DNA of 64,000 nt, taken from the NCBI GenBank assembly GCA_039636795.1, contig CP143430.1, positions 4,154,001-4,218,000 on the forward strand. The letters are read 5' to 3'. Of the stretch, positions 9,215-18,438 are shown piece by piece. Under the pieces are notes generated by a model. The model saw only the letters and a program-made list of their open reading frames with translations, did not search any database and had not been told where the DNA came from. Every line of letters begins with the position of its first letter. Position 1 is the first letter of the stretch. A program made the position numbers and the translations under genes. The DNA is from Micrococcaceae bacterium Sec5.1. GTDB lineage: Bacteria; Actinomycetota; Actinomycetes; Actinomycetales; Micrococcaceae.

Positions 9215-10738
9215 CTAGAAGAAGCCGAGCTTGTTCTCGTTGTAGCTGACCAACAGGTTCTTGGTCTGCTGGTAGTGGTCCAGCATCATGGCGTGGTTTT
9301 CACGGCCAATGCCTGAGGACTTGTAGCCACCGAAGGCGGCACCGGCCGGGTAGGCGTGGTAGTTGTTGACCCACACGCGGCCGGCCTGGATTTCCCGGCC
9401 CGCGCGGTAGGCCACATTTCCGTTGCGCGACCAAACGCCGGCACCCAGGCCATACAGTGTGTCATTGGCGATGCCAATGGCGTCGTTGTAGTCGCTGAAT
9501 CTGGTCACGGAGACCACAGGGCCGAAGATCTCCTCCTGGAAGATCCGCATCCGGTTGTGGCCTTCGAAAATCGTCGGCTGGACGTAGTAGCCGCCGGCAA
9601 AGTCACCGGAAAGCTCTGCCCGTGCGCCGCCCGTGAGGACCTTGGCGCCCTCCTGCTTTCCAATGTCGATGTAGGAGAGGATCTTTTCCAGTTGGTCGTT
9701 GGATGCCTGGGCACCGATCTGGGTTTCCGTGTCCAGAGGGTTGCCTTGGATGATCTTGTTGGTGCGGGCTACGACGTCAGCCATGAAGGAGTCGTAAATG
9801 CCCTCCTGAACCAGGGCACGTGACGGGCAGGTGCAGACCTCGCCCTGGTTGAAGGCGAAGAGCGTGAAGCCCTCCTGTGCTTTGTCGTAGAAAGCGTCGT
9901 TCTGGGCTGCGACGTCGTCGAAGAAAATGTTGGGGCTCTTGCCGCCAAGTTCCAGCGTGACAGGGATGAGGTTGTTGGACGCGTACTGGCTGATAAGCCG
10001 GCCGGTGGTGGTCTCACCCGTGAAGGCGATCTTGCGGATGCGGGGACTGGAAGCCAGCGGCTTTCCGGCTTCCACACCGAAACCATTGACGACGTTCACG
10101 ACACCCGCGGGCAGCAGGTCGCCGATCAATTCCATGAGGACGAGGATGGATGTTGGCGTCTGCTCGGCTGGCTTAAGCACGACGGCGTTACCTGCGGCAA
10201 GCGCGGGGGCCAGCTTCCACACGGCCATGAGGATGGGGAAGTTCCAGGGGATGATCTGGCCCACCACGCCCAGGGGTTCCTTGAAGTGGTAGGCGGTGGT
10301 GTCCTCATCGAGCTGCGAAAGGTGGCCCTCCTGGGCACGGACAGCGGAGGCGAAGTAGCGGAAGTGATCGGCTGCCAAGGGAATGTCCGCATTGAGTGTC
10401 TCCCGGACGGGTTTGCCGTTGTCCCACGTCTCGGCAACCGCGAGCAGCTCTACGTTCTCGTCTATGCGGTCGGCGATCTTGTTCAGAATCGCGGCACGTT
10501 CCGTAGCTGAGGTCTTGCCCCATGAAGGCGCTACCTTGTGCGCGGCATCGAGGGCCAGTTCGATGTCTTCGGCCGTGCCACGGGCAACTTCGCAGAAAGC
10601 TTTGCCAGTGACGGGCGTGATGTTTTCGAAGTAGGCGCCCTTGACGGGAGCAACCCATTCCCCACCAATCCAGTTCTCGTACCGGCCCTTGAAGGTGACC
10701 TTCGAACCCTCGGCACCCGGCTGTGCATAAACGGTCAT
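9215..10738 (-). CDS. NAD-dependent aldehyde dehydrogenase (acetaldehyde dehydrogenase-like)
   Basis: A 507-residue aldehyde dehydrogenase. Catalytic Glu263 is in LELGGKSPN and catalytic Cys302 in [11 protein letters not shown]; the coenzyme-binding GQIIPWNFP and FTGETTTGR segments are present. The EVCTCPSR sequence with a second cysteine at 304 is characteristic of the ExaC/AldA acetaldehyde dehydrogenase branch usually induced by ethanol or acetoin. The start ATG 10738 has a strong AAAGGAG site. It leads the operon aldehyde dehydrogenase, alcohol dehydrogenase, DUF779. A GAF-type activator gene upstream on the same strand ends 123 bases away, with a likely promoter between. Confidence 0.95.
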   Translation of the reverse strand: MTVYAQPGAEGSKVTFKGRYENWIGGEWVAPVKGAYFENITPVTGKAFCEVARGTAEDIELALDAAHKVAPSWGKTSATERAAILNKIADRIDENVELLAVAETWDNGKPVRETLNADIPLAADHFRYFASAVRAQEGHLSQLDEDTTAYHFKEPLGVVGQIIPWNFPILMAVWKLAPALAAGNAVVLKPAEQTPTSILVLMELIGDLLPAGVVNVVNGFGVEAGKPLASSPRIRKIAFTGETTTGRLISQYASNNLIPVTLELGGKSPNIFFDDVAAQNDAFYDKAQEGFTLFAFNQGEVCTCPSRALVQEGIYDSFMADVVARTNKIIQGNPLDTETQIGAQASNDQLEKILSYIDIGKQEGAKVLTGGARAELSGDFAGGYYVQPTIFEGHNRMRIFQEEIFGPVVSVTRFSDYNDAIGIANDTLYGLGAGVWSRNGNVAYRAGREIQAGRVWVNNYHAYPAGAAFGGYKSSGIGRENHAMMLDHYQQTKNLLVSYNENKLGFF

Positions 10739-10861
10739 TGCTAGCTCCTTTGCTGCGAATCACGGTGGCTGTCGCCATTGATTCGAGCCTAGGAGCGGGC
10801 AGGTTGCAGCTACGTTGCAACCATGTGATTCAGCTCACGCGGGGTGGTTCAGGCGCGTGGT

Positions 10862-12223
10862 TCAGGCCGTCAGTTCCGTTTCGATCCGCTCAAGGTCAGC
10901 CACGACGGCGGCCCGCTTGGGTGAGCGCGGCGGCAGCAGCTTCAGGACGGCAAGGCGGAGTTCGACGTCGTACTTTGCTTCGGGCAGCTCAGCGTACTTC
11001 AGGAGCGAATCAACGCTGCCATCACTGAGCAGCGCTTCCCGCAACAGATGCGAAACCCGCTCACGCAACTGCACGACGCCGGGCGCCTCCGAGCGCGGCA
11101 GGAGGGCGCCTTTGTAGATCTCCAAGGCAATCCGATGCGCACCGCGCTGCAGGCAACTGAGCACCTGGCCCGAATCGGGAAGCAGCTCGACAGGCAAACG
11201 GTAGGGCCTCGATTCGGGAACTGCCCCCGGGCTGAGCTCATGGAGAACCTTGCGCAGGCGCACCATTTCGGCCCGCAACGTCACCGCCGAGCCGTCTCCC
11301 GGGTATAGCTGCGCGCAAAGGTCATCCGCGCTCAGGCCGGCAGGTTGGCTGCAGAGGATAGCCAGAATTTCGCTGTGCCGGGCCGACAGGGAAACCGTCC
11401 GGCCATCGATGCTGAGGAGGGCCTGGTCGCGGCCCAACAACTGCAGGCTGTTCCGGTACAGAGTGTGGCTGGAAGCGGAAGCTGAGCTCCGGCGTCGTGG
11501 TTTGTCCCGGACGGCGGCGGCGAGCTGGAGACGTTCGATGCGCAACTGCGCCTGTGCTGCCGCAACCGTTGCTTCCACCAGGGAAACTGTGTGCGGGGCC
11601 ACCGCGGTCTCCGTTCCAGTGATGTCCACGACGCCCAGCACGGCACCGGAATCGGGATCATGGAAGGGAACGGCCGTACAACTCCATGGGTGAACTGATC
11701 TCTTGAAGTGCTCGGCACCGGAGATCTGGATGCTCCGATCCAGGGCCAGCGCCGTCCCGGGCGCGCTTGTACCCACTGAGGCTTCGGACCAATCGGCGCC
11801 CGCGACGAACATCATCCCCTCGGCCCTGCGCTGCATGACGGGATCCCCATCCACCCACAACAGCCGCCCGACGTCGTCCCCCACCGCCACGAGCAACCCA
11901 CTGTCATGGCTGGGCTGGACCAACAACTTCCTGATCACCGGCATGATCGCAGCCAGCGGGTGTTGCCTGCGGTAGTCCTCCAACTCGTCGCGGTCCATCG
12001 CGAGCGGCGCTTCGGGAACATCGGGATTGGCCTGCAGACTGGCCGAACGCTGCCAGGACTCACGCACCAAACGCCGGAGGCCGGAGATTTCCTCCGGAGT
12101 CCCGGCCCGCAGCATGTCCAGTTGTTCGTGGCTTCCCAGGTTTTCATGGGCCGCCAGGGCGCGCTTCTGCAGCAGCCTTCCGGCTTCGCTGCCCGGAACA
12201 GGCGAATGGACTGGATTCCTCAT
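10862..12223 (-). CDS. GAF-domain transcriptional regulator (AcoR-like sensor, winged-helix output)
   Basis: A 453-residue regulator. Residues about 40-235 match the sensory half of AcoR-type activators: a helical lead (RRLVRESWQRS, then HPLAAIMPVIRKLL) and a GAF domain containing EGMMFVAGADWSEASVGTSAPGTA and the HPWSCTAVPFHDPDSGAVLGVVDITG strand pair (residues about 180-205). AcoR proteins of proteobacteria continue into a sigma-54 AAA+ ATPase domain. Here that is replaced by a winged-helix-like region (residues about 265-330, VSLSARHSEILAILCSQPAGLSADDLCAQLYPG) and a helical tail. Such a layout is common in actinobacteria, which lack sigma-54. It lies upstream of the aldehyde/alcohol dehydrogenase operon, so activation of that operon is the likely job. 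The start follows GAGGGAG. Confidence 0.87.
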   Translation of the reverse strand: MRNPVHSPVPGSEAGRLLQKRALAAHENLGSHEQLDMLRAGTPEEISGLRRLVRESWQRSASLQANPDVPEAPLAMDRDELEDYRRQHPLAAIMPVIRKLLVQPSHDSGLLVAVGDDVGRLLWVDGDPVMQRRAEGMMFVAGADWSEASVGTSAPGTALALDRSIQISGAEHFKRSVHPWSCTAVPFHDPDSGAVLGVVDITGTETAVAPHTVSLVEATVAAAQAQLRIERLQLAAAVRDKPRRRSSASASSHTLYRNSLQLLGRDQALLSIDGRTVSLSARHSEILAILCSQPAGLSADDLCAQLYPGDGSAVTLRAEMVRLRKVLHELSPGAVPESRPYRLPVELLPDSGQVLSCLQRGAHRIALEIYKGALLPRSEAPGVVQLRERVSHLLREALLSDGSVDSLLKYAELPEAKYDVELRLAVLKLLPPRSPKRAAVVADLERIETELTA

Positions 12224-12306
12224 CGAACTCCCTCGTAGTCCGCAATGACAGCGCGATGTGCATGTGCTGGCGGCACGGTATCCGAAAGTCTAGTTCCAGG
12301 AATGGA

Positions 12307-12364
12307 GTTTGTGTACAGCTGACGCCTTTTGCGAAGCCTGTTGAGGGCGTTAGCGTACACAAAC
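12307..12364 (-). terminator. Long stem-loop after fprA (first copy)
   Basis: Arms GTTTGTGTAC-AGCTGACGCC (12307-12326) and GGCGTTAGC-GTACACAAAC (12346-12364) pair with one bulge and one mismatch around a 19-base loop, immediately after the fprA stop. There is no T-run. Confidence 0.6.
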
Positions 12365-12371
12365 CCAAGGG

Positions 12372-13820
12372 TCAGCCGCGCGAGATCTGGATCATTTCTT
12401 CACGCGGAACTACCTTGATGCGTTCCCGGATCACGCCATTGCCGTTGCCGGATTCGGACTCTGACTTGGACCATGCGGCACCGAGGGCAGCCTCGTGCGC
12501 ATCCAGCCGGTTCCACCCCTCCCAGGTGGTGTATTCGATGCCGCGTTCCTCGAGGAGATCGATGATGGCCTGCGGATCCGGGTTCTCTGCTGGAGGCAAC
12601 GTGAGCCGGTCTTCCAGGAGGCAGCCGATGGTTTCCAGTGCATCGCCCTTCGTATGACCGATCAGGCCTACAGGTCCACGCTTGATCCAGCCAGTGGCGT
12701 AGATTCCCGGCACGGGCTTGCCGTCGGCATCCAGGACGCGACCGCCGTCGTTCGGTATGACACCGCGGCGGGCGTCGTACGGCAACTCCTCAAGCGGCGA
12801 GCCGTGGTAACCGATCGCGCGGTATACGGACTGCACCGGGTACTCCACGAATTCACCGGTGCCCTTGACGTTGCCGGTTCCGTCCAGCTGCATGCGCTCG
12901 AACTTGATGCCGGAAACCTTGCCGGGAGTTTCCGGCGAGTCCAGGATTTCCACCGGGCTGTGCAGGAAGTGCAAGTGCAGACGGCGCGAGGATGGCTGCT
13001 CGGATTCCGCGTGTTCCTCCACCAGCCAGTTGGTCATCGTGTTGACCATGGTCTTGATCTGGTTATTGGTCCGGATTGCCTCATCGGAGGCTTCATCAAA
13101 CTCGAAGTCCTCCGGGTACAGCACAATGTCTACGTCATTGCAGTGGGACAGCTCCCGCAATTCCAGCGGAGTGAACTTCACTTGTGCAGGACCGCGGCGT
13201 CCAAACACGTGGACGTCGGTAACGGGCGATTTCTTCAACCCCTCGTACACGTTTTCCGGGATCTCGGTGACCAGCAGTTCATCGGGGTGCTTGACCAGCA
13301 TGCGAGCCACATCAAGGGCAACGTTGCCATTGCCGATGACCGCAATCTCCTTGGCATCCAATGGCCAATCGCGGGGAACGTCCGGATGTCCGTCGTACCA
13401 GGAAACAAAATCAGCTCCGCCGAAGGAACCGTCCAACCCGATGCCGGGGATGTTGAGGTCCGCGTCCTTGATGGCACCAGTGGAGAAGATCACGGCGTCA
13501 TAGAAAGCTCGGAAATCGTGAAGCGTCAGATCCCGGCCGTAGGCCACGTTGCCAAGGAAGCGGATGTCGCCGCGGTCCAACACCTTGTGCAGGGCGTTGA
13601 CGATGCCCTTGATGCGGGGATGATCCGGCGCCACACCGTAGCGGATCAGCCCGTAGGGCGCAGGGTACGCCTCAAAGAGGTCGATGCTGACCTCCACGTC
13701 CCCGTCCTTGACCTCGTTGGACTTGGTCAAGATGTCGGCGGCGTACACGCCGGCGGGACCGGCGCCAACGATGGCGACGCGAAGCGGACGTTTGGGGGTG
13801 GTGGCGGCTGAGTTGGACAC
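12372..13820 (-). CDS. fprA: Ferredoxin/adrenodoxin-NADP+ reductase, FprA type (copy 1)
   Basis: A 482-residue FAD enzyme that passes electrons between NADPH and ferredoxin. The FAD-binding GAGPAGVYAADIL motif (residue about 19) and NADP-binding GNGNVALDVARML motif (near residue 163) are intact, as is ATGWIKRGPVGLIGHTKGDA (near residue 372), typical of the adrenodoxin-reductase/FprA family. Length is normal. The start GTG 13820 follows AAGGG at seven bases. The gene is flanked by a divergent rarD and by its own hairpin at 12307, so it appears to be monocistronic. A closely similar paralogue lies at 23464-24930. Confidence 0.95.
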   Translation of the reverse strand: MSNSAATTPKRPLRVAIVGAGPAGVYAADILTKSNEVKDGDVEVSIDLFEAYPAPYGLIRYGVAPDHPRIKGIVNALHKVLDRGDIRFLGNVAYGRDLTLHDFRAFYDAVIFSTGAIKDADLNIPGIGLDGSFGGADFVSWYDGHPDVPRDWPLDAKEIAVIGNGNVALDVARMLVKHPDELLVTEIPENVYEGLKKSPVTDVHVFGRRGPAQVKFTPLELRELSHCNDVDIVLYPEDFEFDEASDEAIRTNNQIKTMVNTMTNWLVEEHAESEQPSSRRLHLHFLHSPVEILDSPETPGKVSGIKFERMQLDGTGNVKGTGEFVEYPVQSVYRAIGYHGSPLEELPYDARRGVIPNDGGRVLDADGKPVPGIYATGWIKRGPVGLIGHTKGDALETIGCLLEDRLTLPPAENPDPQAIIDLLEERGIEYTTWEGWNRLDAHEAALGAAWSKSESESGNGNGVIRERIKVVPREEMIQISRG

Positions 13821-13936
13821 CGTAAGCCCTTCCGAAGCAGTAAGCCACGCCGTTGTTGGGGCGCGCAGATTCCAATTCTAGATGTCCACTCTGCACCCGG
13901 CGCCCTATATGGCGGGAGTCACACGAAAACAGGTGA

Positions 13937-15055
13937 TTGGTGCCAACATTTCGGAATATTGCGACCCCTTTTGGTGTTGGCGACATTGTGTCGACACCCG
14001 AGCAGATCACCGCAAACTCGTCCACTTCCAACCAGCCCCCGACTGCGAGTGCGTCCAGCAGTGAACTTAACGGCGGTACGTCTGGGGGCAGGACCTCTGG
14101 CGGCGGGACCCGACGAAAGCCGGTCTGGAGCGAGTCGACGGCGGGAGTCCTGTTTGGTATTGGCGCTTACTCTTTGTGGGGACTGCTTCCGCTGTACTTC
14201 CTCGCGCTTCAACCGGCGGGGGCCATCGAAATCGTCGCCAACCGCGTCGTTTGGTCACTGATCTTCTGTGCGCTGCTGATCACGGTCACGCGGGCATGGC
14301 GGGTCTTTGGCGCAGCCGTGAAGGACCGCTCAGTCTTTGGGCCGCTGGCCTTGGCAGCCGGACTGATAGCCATCAACTGGCTCACCTACACTTTCGGCGT
14401 CACTACAGGGCACGCCGTTGAAACGTCCCTCGGATACTTCATCAACCCGTTGGTATCGGTCCTGCTCGGCGTATTCGTCCTCAAGGAGAAGTTGCGGCCG
14501 CTCCAATGGGCAGCAGTGGGCATCGGCTTCATCGCAGTGGGCGTCCTGACCTTTTCCTACGGCCAGCTTCCCTGGATCGCGCTAATCCTGGCCTGCAGCT
14601 TCGGCCTCTACGGGTTCGTCAAGAAGCGCGTCGGTCCAAAGGTTGATGCGCTCACCAGCCTCTCCGTGGAAACAGTGGTCCTCGCCCCCTTGGCAGGCGC
14701 CACCATGATTGTCCTGGGCGCGAGCGGCGTCGCAACACTCACCGCCCTTGGGCCTGGGCATTTCTGGTTGCTCCTGGCATCCGGCGTCATCACCGCAGTG
14801 CCGCTGCTCTTCTTTGGCGCCTCGGCCCGTCGCCTGCCGATGACCACCATCGGCTTGCTCCAATATTTCGCACCGATTCTTCAGTTCATCGTGGCGCTGG
14901 CCGTCTTCAACGAGACCATGACCACGGCCCGCTGGATCGGTTTCTGCGTGGTGTGGCTCGCCCTGCTGGTGCTCACGGTGGACATGCTGCGCACAGCCAA
15001 GAAGAACTCGTCGCTGAAGAAGAAGGCCCGGATCGCGGCCGCTGCGCGAGCTTAA
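13937..15055 (+). CDS. rarD: RarD-type EamA/DMT permease
   Basis: About 370-residue drug/metabolite transporter of the RarD branch with ten hydrophobic segments from about residue 75 to 355. The first helix region FGIGAYSLWGLLPLYFLAL and the later EIVANRVVWSL and ETSLGYFINPLVSVLLGV segments are hallmark RarD sequences. A Ser/Thr/Gly-rich, poorly conserved N-terminal stretch of about 65 residues precedes the first helix, so the true start is uncertain: TTG 13937 and GTG 13940 (after AGGTG) or GTG 13988 are all possible. The C-terminus is lysine-rich. Substrate is unknown. The gene is divergent from fprA and is followed by a 104-bp tandem repeat. Confidence 0.88.
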   Translation: MVPTFRNIATPFGVGDIVSTPEQITANSSTSNQPPTASASSSELNGGTSGGRTSGGGTRRKPVWSESTAGVLFGIGAYSLWGLLPLYFLALQPAGAIEIVANRVVWSLIFCALLITVTRAWRVFGAAVKDRSVFGPLALAAGLIAINWLTYTFGVTTGHAVETSLGYFINPLVSVLLGVFVLKEKLRPLQWAAVGIGFIAVGVLTFSYGQLPWIALILACSFGLYGFVKKRVGPKVDALTSLSVETVVLAPLAGATMIVLGASGVATLTALGPGHFWLLLASGVITAVPLLFFGASARRLPMTTIGLLQYFAPILQFIVALAVFNETMTTARWIGFCVVWLALLVLTVDMLRTAKKNSSLKKKARIAAAARA

Positions 15056-15066
15056 CTCCTGCTGAA

Positions 15067-15380
15067 CCGCCGTCGTGCGTTCGGCTGATCCACGCGAGGA
15101 CGAGAGAACAGTGCCAGAACGTATGGAAACCTCCAGCGAACTGGACGCGCTCCCGCGAACTCGGCGCGCACCGCCGTCGTGCGTTCGGCTGATCCACGCG
15201 AGGACGCGGGAACAGTGCCAGAACGTATGGAAACCTCCAGCGAATAGGACGCGCTCCCGCGAACTCGGCGCGCACCGCCGTCGTGCGTTCGGCTGACGGT
15301 CCGCCGAGGACGCGGGAACAGTGCCAGAACGTATGGAAACCTCCAGCGAACGGGACGCGCTCCGGCGAACTCCGCGCGCC
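15067..15380. repeat. Three tandem copies of a 104-bp repeat
   Basis: Units start at 15067, 15171 and 15275, each with CCGCCGTCGTGCGTTCGGCT; the period is exactly 104 bases. Every unit contains GAACAGTGCCAGAACGTATG followed by GAAACCTCCAGCGAA. Copies 1 and 2 differ at a few positions; copy 3 has CGGTCCGC in place of TCCACG and more changes near its end. Because 104 is not a multiple of three, the open frames across it shift from copy to copy and are not believable genes. It fills most of the 389-base gap between rarD and gabT. Confidence 0.93.
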
Positions 15381-15396
15381 GCCCGTTAACGCACAA

Positions 15397-15423
15397 GGAG
15401 GGCCGGGGAAACCCCGGCCCTCC
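15397..15423 (-). terminator. Terminator hairpin after gabT
   Basis: Twelve-base GC-rich perfect arms GGAGGGCCGGGG (15397-15408) and CCCCGGCCCTCC (15412-15423) with a three-base loop, 22 bases after the gabT stop. The T-run after it is weak (TTGTG). Confidence 0.75.
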
Positions 15424-15444
15424 TCACAAAACAAGCGTAGAGAC

Positions 15445-16815
15445 TTACGCGTGGGCCTTGATGGCTGCAGCGAGGACCTCGAGGCCGTCGATGAGCAGCT
15501 CATCGCTGATCACGAGCGGCGGAAGCAGGCGGATCACGTTGCCGTACGTGCCACAGGTCAGGATGATGACGCCTTCCTGGAGGCAAGCAGCAGCAACGGC
15601 CTTAGTGAGCTCAGCGTTCGGTTCCTTGGAACCAGACTGAACGAGCTCGATGGCCAGCATTGCGCCACGGCCGCGGATGTCGCCAATGACGGAACCCCCG
15701 CCTGCGGAAAGCTCGGCGGCCAGTTCGCGGAGCTTGCCAAGGGCGAGCTCTTCGATGTGGCGGGCACGGCCCCTGAGGTCGTGCTGTTCCATGGTGTCGA
15801 TCGCAGCGAGGGCGGCTGCACAAGCAACCGGGTTGCCACCGTAGGTGCCGCCGAGGCCGCCCGGGTGGACGGCGTCGAGCAGGTCCGCGCGGCCGGTGAT
15901 GGCGGACAGCGGGAGGCCGCCTGCGATGCCCTTGGCCATGCTGATGATGTCCGGGACAACACCTTCGTGGTCAACGGCGAACCATTCGCCCGTGCGGCAG
16001 AAACCGGACTGGACCTCGTCGGCGATGAAGACGATGCCCTTTTCCTTGGCCCATGCAGACAGTGCGGGCAGGAATCCTTCGGCCGGGACGATGAAGCCAC
16101 CCTCGCCCTGGATGGGCTCGATGATGATCGCGGCAACCTGGTCGCCACCGATCTGCTTCTCGATCATGGTGATGGCGCGCTTGGCGGCCTCGGCACCGGT
16201 GATCTCCGGGTTCTCTTCACGGAACGGGTAGCTCATGGGCATGCGGTAAACCTCGGGCGCGAACGGGCCGAAGTTGGTCTTGTACGGCATGGCCTTGGCG
16301 GTGAGTGCCATGGTCAGGTTGGTGCGGCCGTGGTATGCGTGGTCGAAAGCCACGACGGCATCGCGGCCGGTAGCCAGACGTGCAACCTTGACGGCGTTCT
16401 CCACAGCTTCAGCGCCGGAGTTGAACAGCACGGTGCGCTTGGCGTGGTCGCCCGGTGTGAGCCGGTTGAGCTGCTCGGCCACAGCTACGTAACCCTCGTA
16501 CGGGGTGACCATGAAGCAGGTGTGCGTGAAGTGCGCAGCAGCTTCCTGGACAGCGGCGACGACGGCGGGGTCGGACGCGCCGACGCTGGTCACGGCGATG
16601 CCGGAGCCGAGGTCGATGAAGGAGTTGCCGTCGACGTCGCGGATGATGCCGCCGTCGGCGTCTTCAACGTAAACGGGGACACCTGAGGCGACGCCGGCTG
16701 CAACGACGGCGGAGCGGCGCTCCGCCAGTGCCTGCGACTTGGGGCCGGGGAACGCGCCGCTGATGTTGCGCTTCTGCTCGATGCGGTACGAGAGTTCGTT
16801 CGCGGTAGTGGTCAT
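15445..16815 (-). CDS. gabT: 4-aminobutyrate aminotransferase
   Basis: A 456-residue class III PLP aminotransferase that converts GABA and 2-oxoglutarate to succinate semialdehyde and glutamate. The family signature FIADEVQSGFCRTGEWFAVDHEGVVPD (near residue 253), including the PLP-contacting Asp, and the Schiff-base lysine in ISMAKGIAGGLPL are intact. The NSGAEAVENAVKVAR block near residue 128 binds the cofactor phosphate. Length is normal for GabT. It lies 46 bases downstream of the gamma-aminobutyraldehyde dehydrogenase gene on the same strand, which supports GABA (not ornithine) as substrate. The start ATG 16815 follows AAAGG. Confidence 0.94.
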   Translation of the reverse strand: MTTTANELSYRIEQKRNISGAFPGPKSQALAERRSAVVAAGVASGVPVYVEDADGGIIRDVDGNSFIDLGSGIAVTSVGASDPAVVAAVQEAAAHFTHTCFMVTPYEGYVAVAEQLNRLTPGDHAKRTVLFNSGAEAVENAVKVARLATGRDAVVAFDHAYHGRTNLTMALTAKAMPYKTNFGPFAPEVYRMPMSYPFREENPEITGAEAAKRAITMIEKQIGGDQVAAIIIEPIQGEGGFIVPAEGFLPALSAWAKEKGIVFIADEVQSGFCRTGEWFAVDHEGVVPDIISMAKGIAGGLPLSAITGRADLLDAVHPGGLGGTYGGNPVACAAALAAIDTMEQHDLRGRARHIEELALGKLRELAAELSAGGGSVIGDIRGRGAMLAIELVQSGSKEPNAELTKAVAAACLQEGVIILTCGTYGNVIRLLPPLVISDELLIDGLEVLAAAIKAHA

Positions 16816-16861
16816 GGGGTGGTTGCCTTTCTGGGAAATTAGTACGGGTTACGCGAACGTG

Positions 16862-18292
16862 CTACGCGTCGAGCGCGGACATCACGTGCTTGATGCGCGT
16901 GTAATCCTCAACGCCGTACATGGAGAGGTCCTTGCCGTAGCCGGACTGCTTGAAGCCACCGTGGGGCATCTCTGCCGTCAGGAGGATGTGGGTGTTGATC
17001 CAGACCGCACCGAAGTCCAGGTCGCGGCTCATGCGCATGGCCGTACCGTGGTCGGTGGTCCAGACGCTGGACGCCAGAGCGTATTCGACGTCGTTGGCCA
17101 GCTCGAGCGCTTCGGCTTCGGTGCTGAACTTCTGGACTGTGATGACCGGACCGAAGGTTTCCTTCTGCACGATGTCGTCGGTCTGCTTGGCACCGGAGAT
17201 GATGGTGGGCTCGAAGAAGAAGCCCTTCTCGCCTGCGCGGTGGCCGCCGGTTTCGATCTTGCAGTTCTCCGGGAGGTGCTCCACCACTGAGGTGACGGCG
17301 TTGAAGTGGTTCACGTTATTGAGCGGGCCGAAGTAGTTCTCTTCGTCGTTCTGCGAGCCTGTGTGCAGGGTCTTGGTGTGCTCCACCATTGCCGCCACAA
17401 CATCATCGTGGACGGAGTCTTCCACCAACACGCGGGTGATGGCAGTGCAGTCCTGGCCGGCGTTGAAGAAGGCGAACTCGGCGATAGCCGCTGCACTCTT
17501 CTTGATGTCGGCATCCTTGAAGACGATGGCCGGAGCCTTGCCGCCAAGTTCCAGGTGGGCACGCTTGAGGCCCTTGGCTGCGCCGCTTGCCACCGCGATG
17601 CCGGCGCGAACGGAACCAGTGATGGACACCAGGCCCGGAACCTTGTGGTCAACCATCATGGCGCCCGTTTCGCCGGTGCCGAGGACAACGTTGAGCACAC
17701 CGGCAGGGAAGATCTCGCCCGCGAGGCGAGCCAGGACCAAGGTGGATTCCGGGGTGGTGTCCGAGGGCTTGAGGACTACGGTGTTGCCTGCTGCAAGGGC
17801 GGGGCCGATCTTCCAGATGGCCATCAGGAACGGGTAGTTCCACGGGGCAACCTGGGCTACGACGCCGATCGGTTCGCGGCGAACATAGGAGGTGTGGCCC
17901 TCAAAGTACTCACCGGCAGACTTGCCTTCCATGATGCGTGCTGCACCGGCGAAGAAGCGGAGCTGGTCTGCGCCCGCGGCAACTTCCTCGGAAGCGATCA
18001 GGGACCGCACCTGGCCGGTGTTGCGGTGCTGGGCGTCAACGAGTTCGTCGCTGTTGGCCTCCACGGCGTCGGCGAGCTTGAGCAGCATGAGCTGGCGCTG
18101 GCCGGGCGTGACGTGCTTCCACGTCTTGAAGGCTTCCTTGGCTGCGGTCATGGCGGCGTCAACATCGGCCTGCACCGAAATCGGCGACTTGGCAACGATC
18201 TCCCCGTTAGTGGGGTTCACGATGTCCAGGAGACCCGTACCTGCCGGCGTAACGAATTCGCCGTTGATGAAGTTCTGCAAGGTTTGAACCAC
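16862..18292 (-). CDS. patD: Gamma-aminobutyraldehyde dehydrogenase (PatD type)
   Basis: About 476-residue NAD-dependent aldehyde dehydrogenase. Catalytic Glu248 is in LELGGKAP and catalytic Cys282 in NAGQDCTAITR (numbers from GTG 18292). The DCTAITR active-site sequence and C-terminal PHGGFKQSGYGKDLSMYGVEDY are typical of the PatD/Prr enzymes that oxidise 4-aminobutanal from putrescine to GABA. An in-frame TTG at 18301 is also possible, but GTG 18292 has GAGGG at a suitable nine bases. It forms an operon with gabT, so the two products act in sequence: aminobutanal to GABA to succinate semialdehyde. No succinate-semialdehyde dehydrogenase or putrescine oxidase is in the window. A PucR regulator is divergent. 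Confidence 0.9.
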   Translation of the reverse strand: MVQTLQNFINGEFVTPAGTGLLDIVNPTNGEIVAKSPISVQADVDAAMTAAKEAFKTWKHVTPGQRQLMLLKLADAVEANSDELVDAQHRNTGQVRSLIASEEVAAGADQLRFFAGAARIMEGKSAGEYFEGHTSYVRREPIGVVAQVAPWNYPFLMAIWKIGPALAAGNTVVLKPSDTTPESTLVLARLAGEIFPAGVLNVVLGTGETGAMMVDHKVPGLVSITGSVRAGIAVASGAAKGLKRAHLELGGKAPAIVFKDADIKKSAAAIAEFAFFNAGQDCTAITRVLVEDSVHDDVVAAMVEHTKTLHTGSQNDEENYFGPLNNVNHFNAVTSVVEHLPENCKIETGGHRAGEKGFFFEPTIISGAKQTDDIVQKETFGPVITVQKFSTEAEALELANDVEYALASSVWTTDHGTAMRMSRDLDFGAVWINTHILLTAEMPHGGFKQSGYGKDLSMYGVEDYTRIKHVMSALDA

Positions 18293-18438
18293 GGTGTGCA
18301 ACCCTCTTTCGGTGTCTGGGGCATGGGTTTTAGCTGATCAGAGCCTATGCCAGCGGAGAGGTCCAAGGAATAGTCAGCTGCACACACCGGCATACCCTCC
18401 TTAGTGCGCTTGACCAGCGCCGGGTTACGCTTGTAACC

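Noticed and set aside
15052..15503. Repeat-containing proteins encoded in the 104-bp array
   Set aside because: The period is not a multiple of three, so the peptide repeats change frame; no ribosome site or family match.
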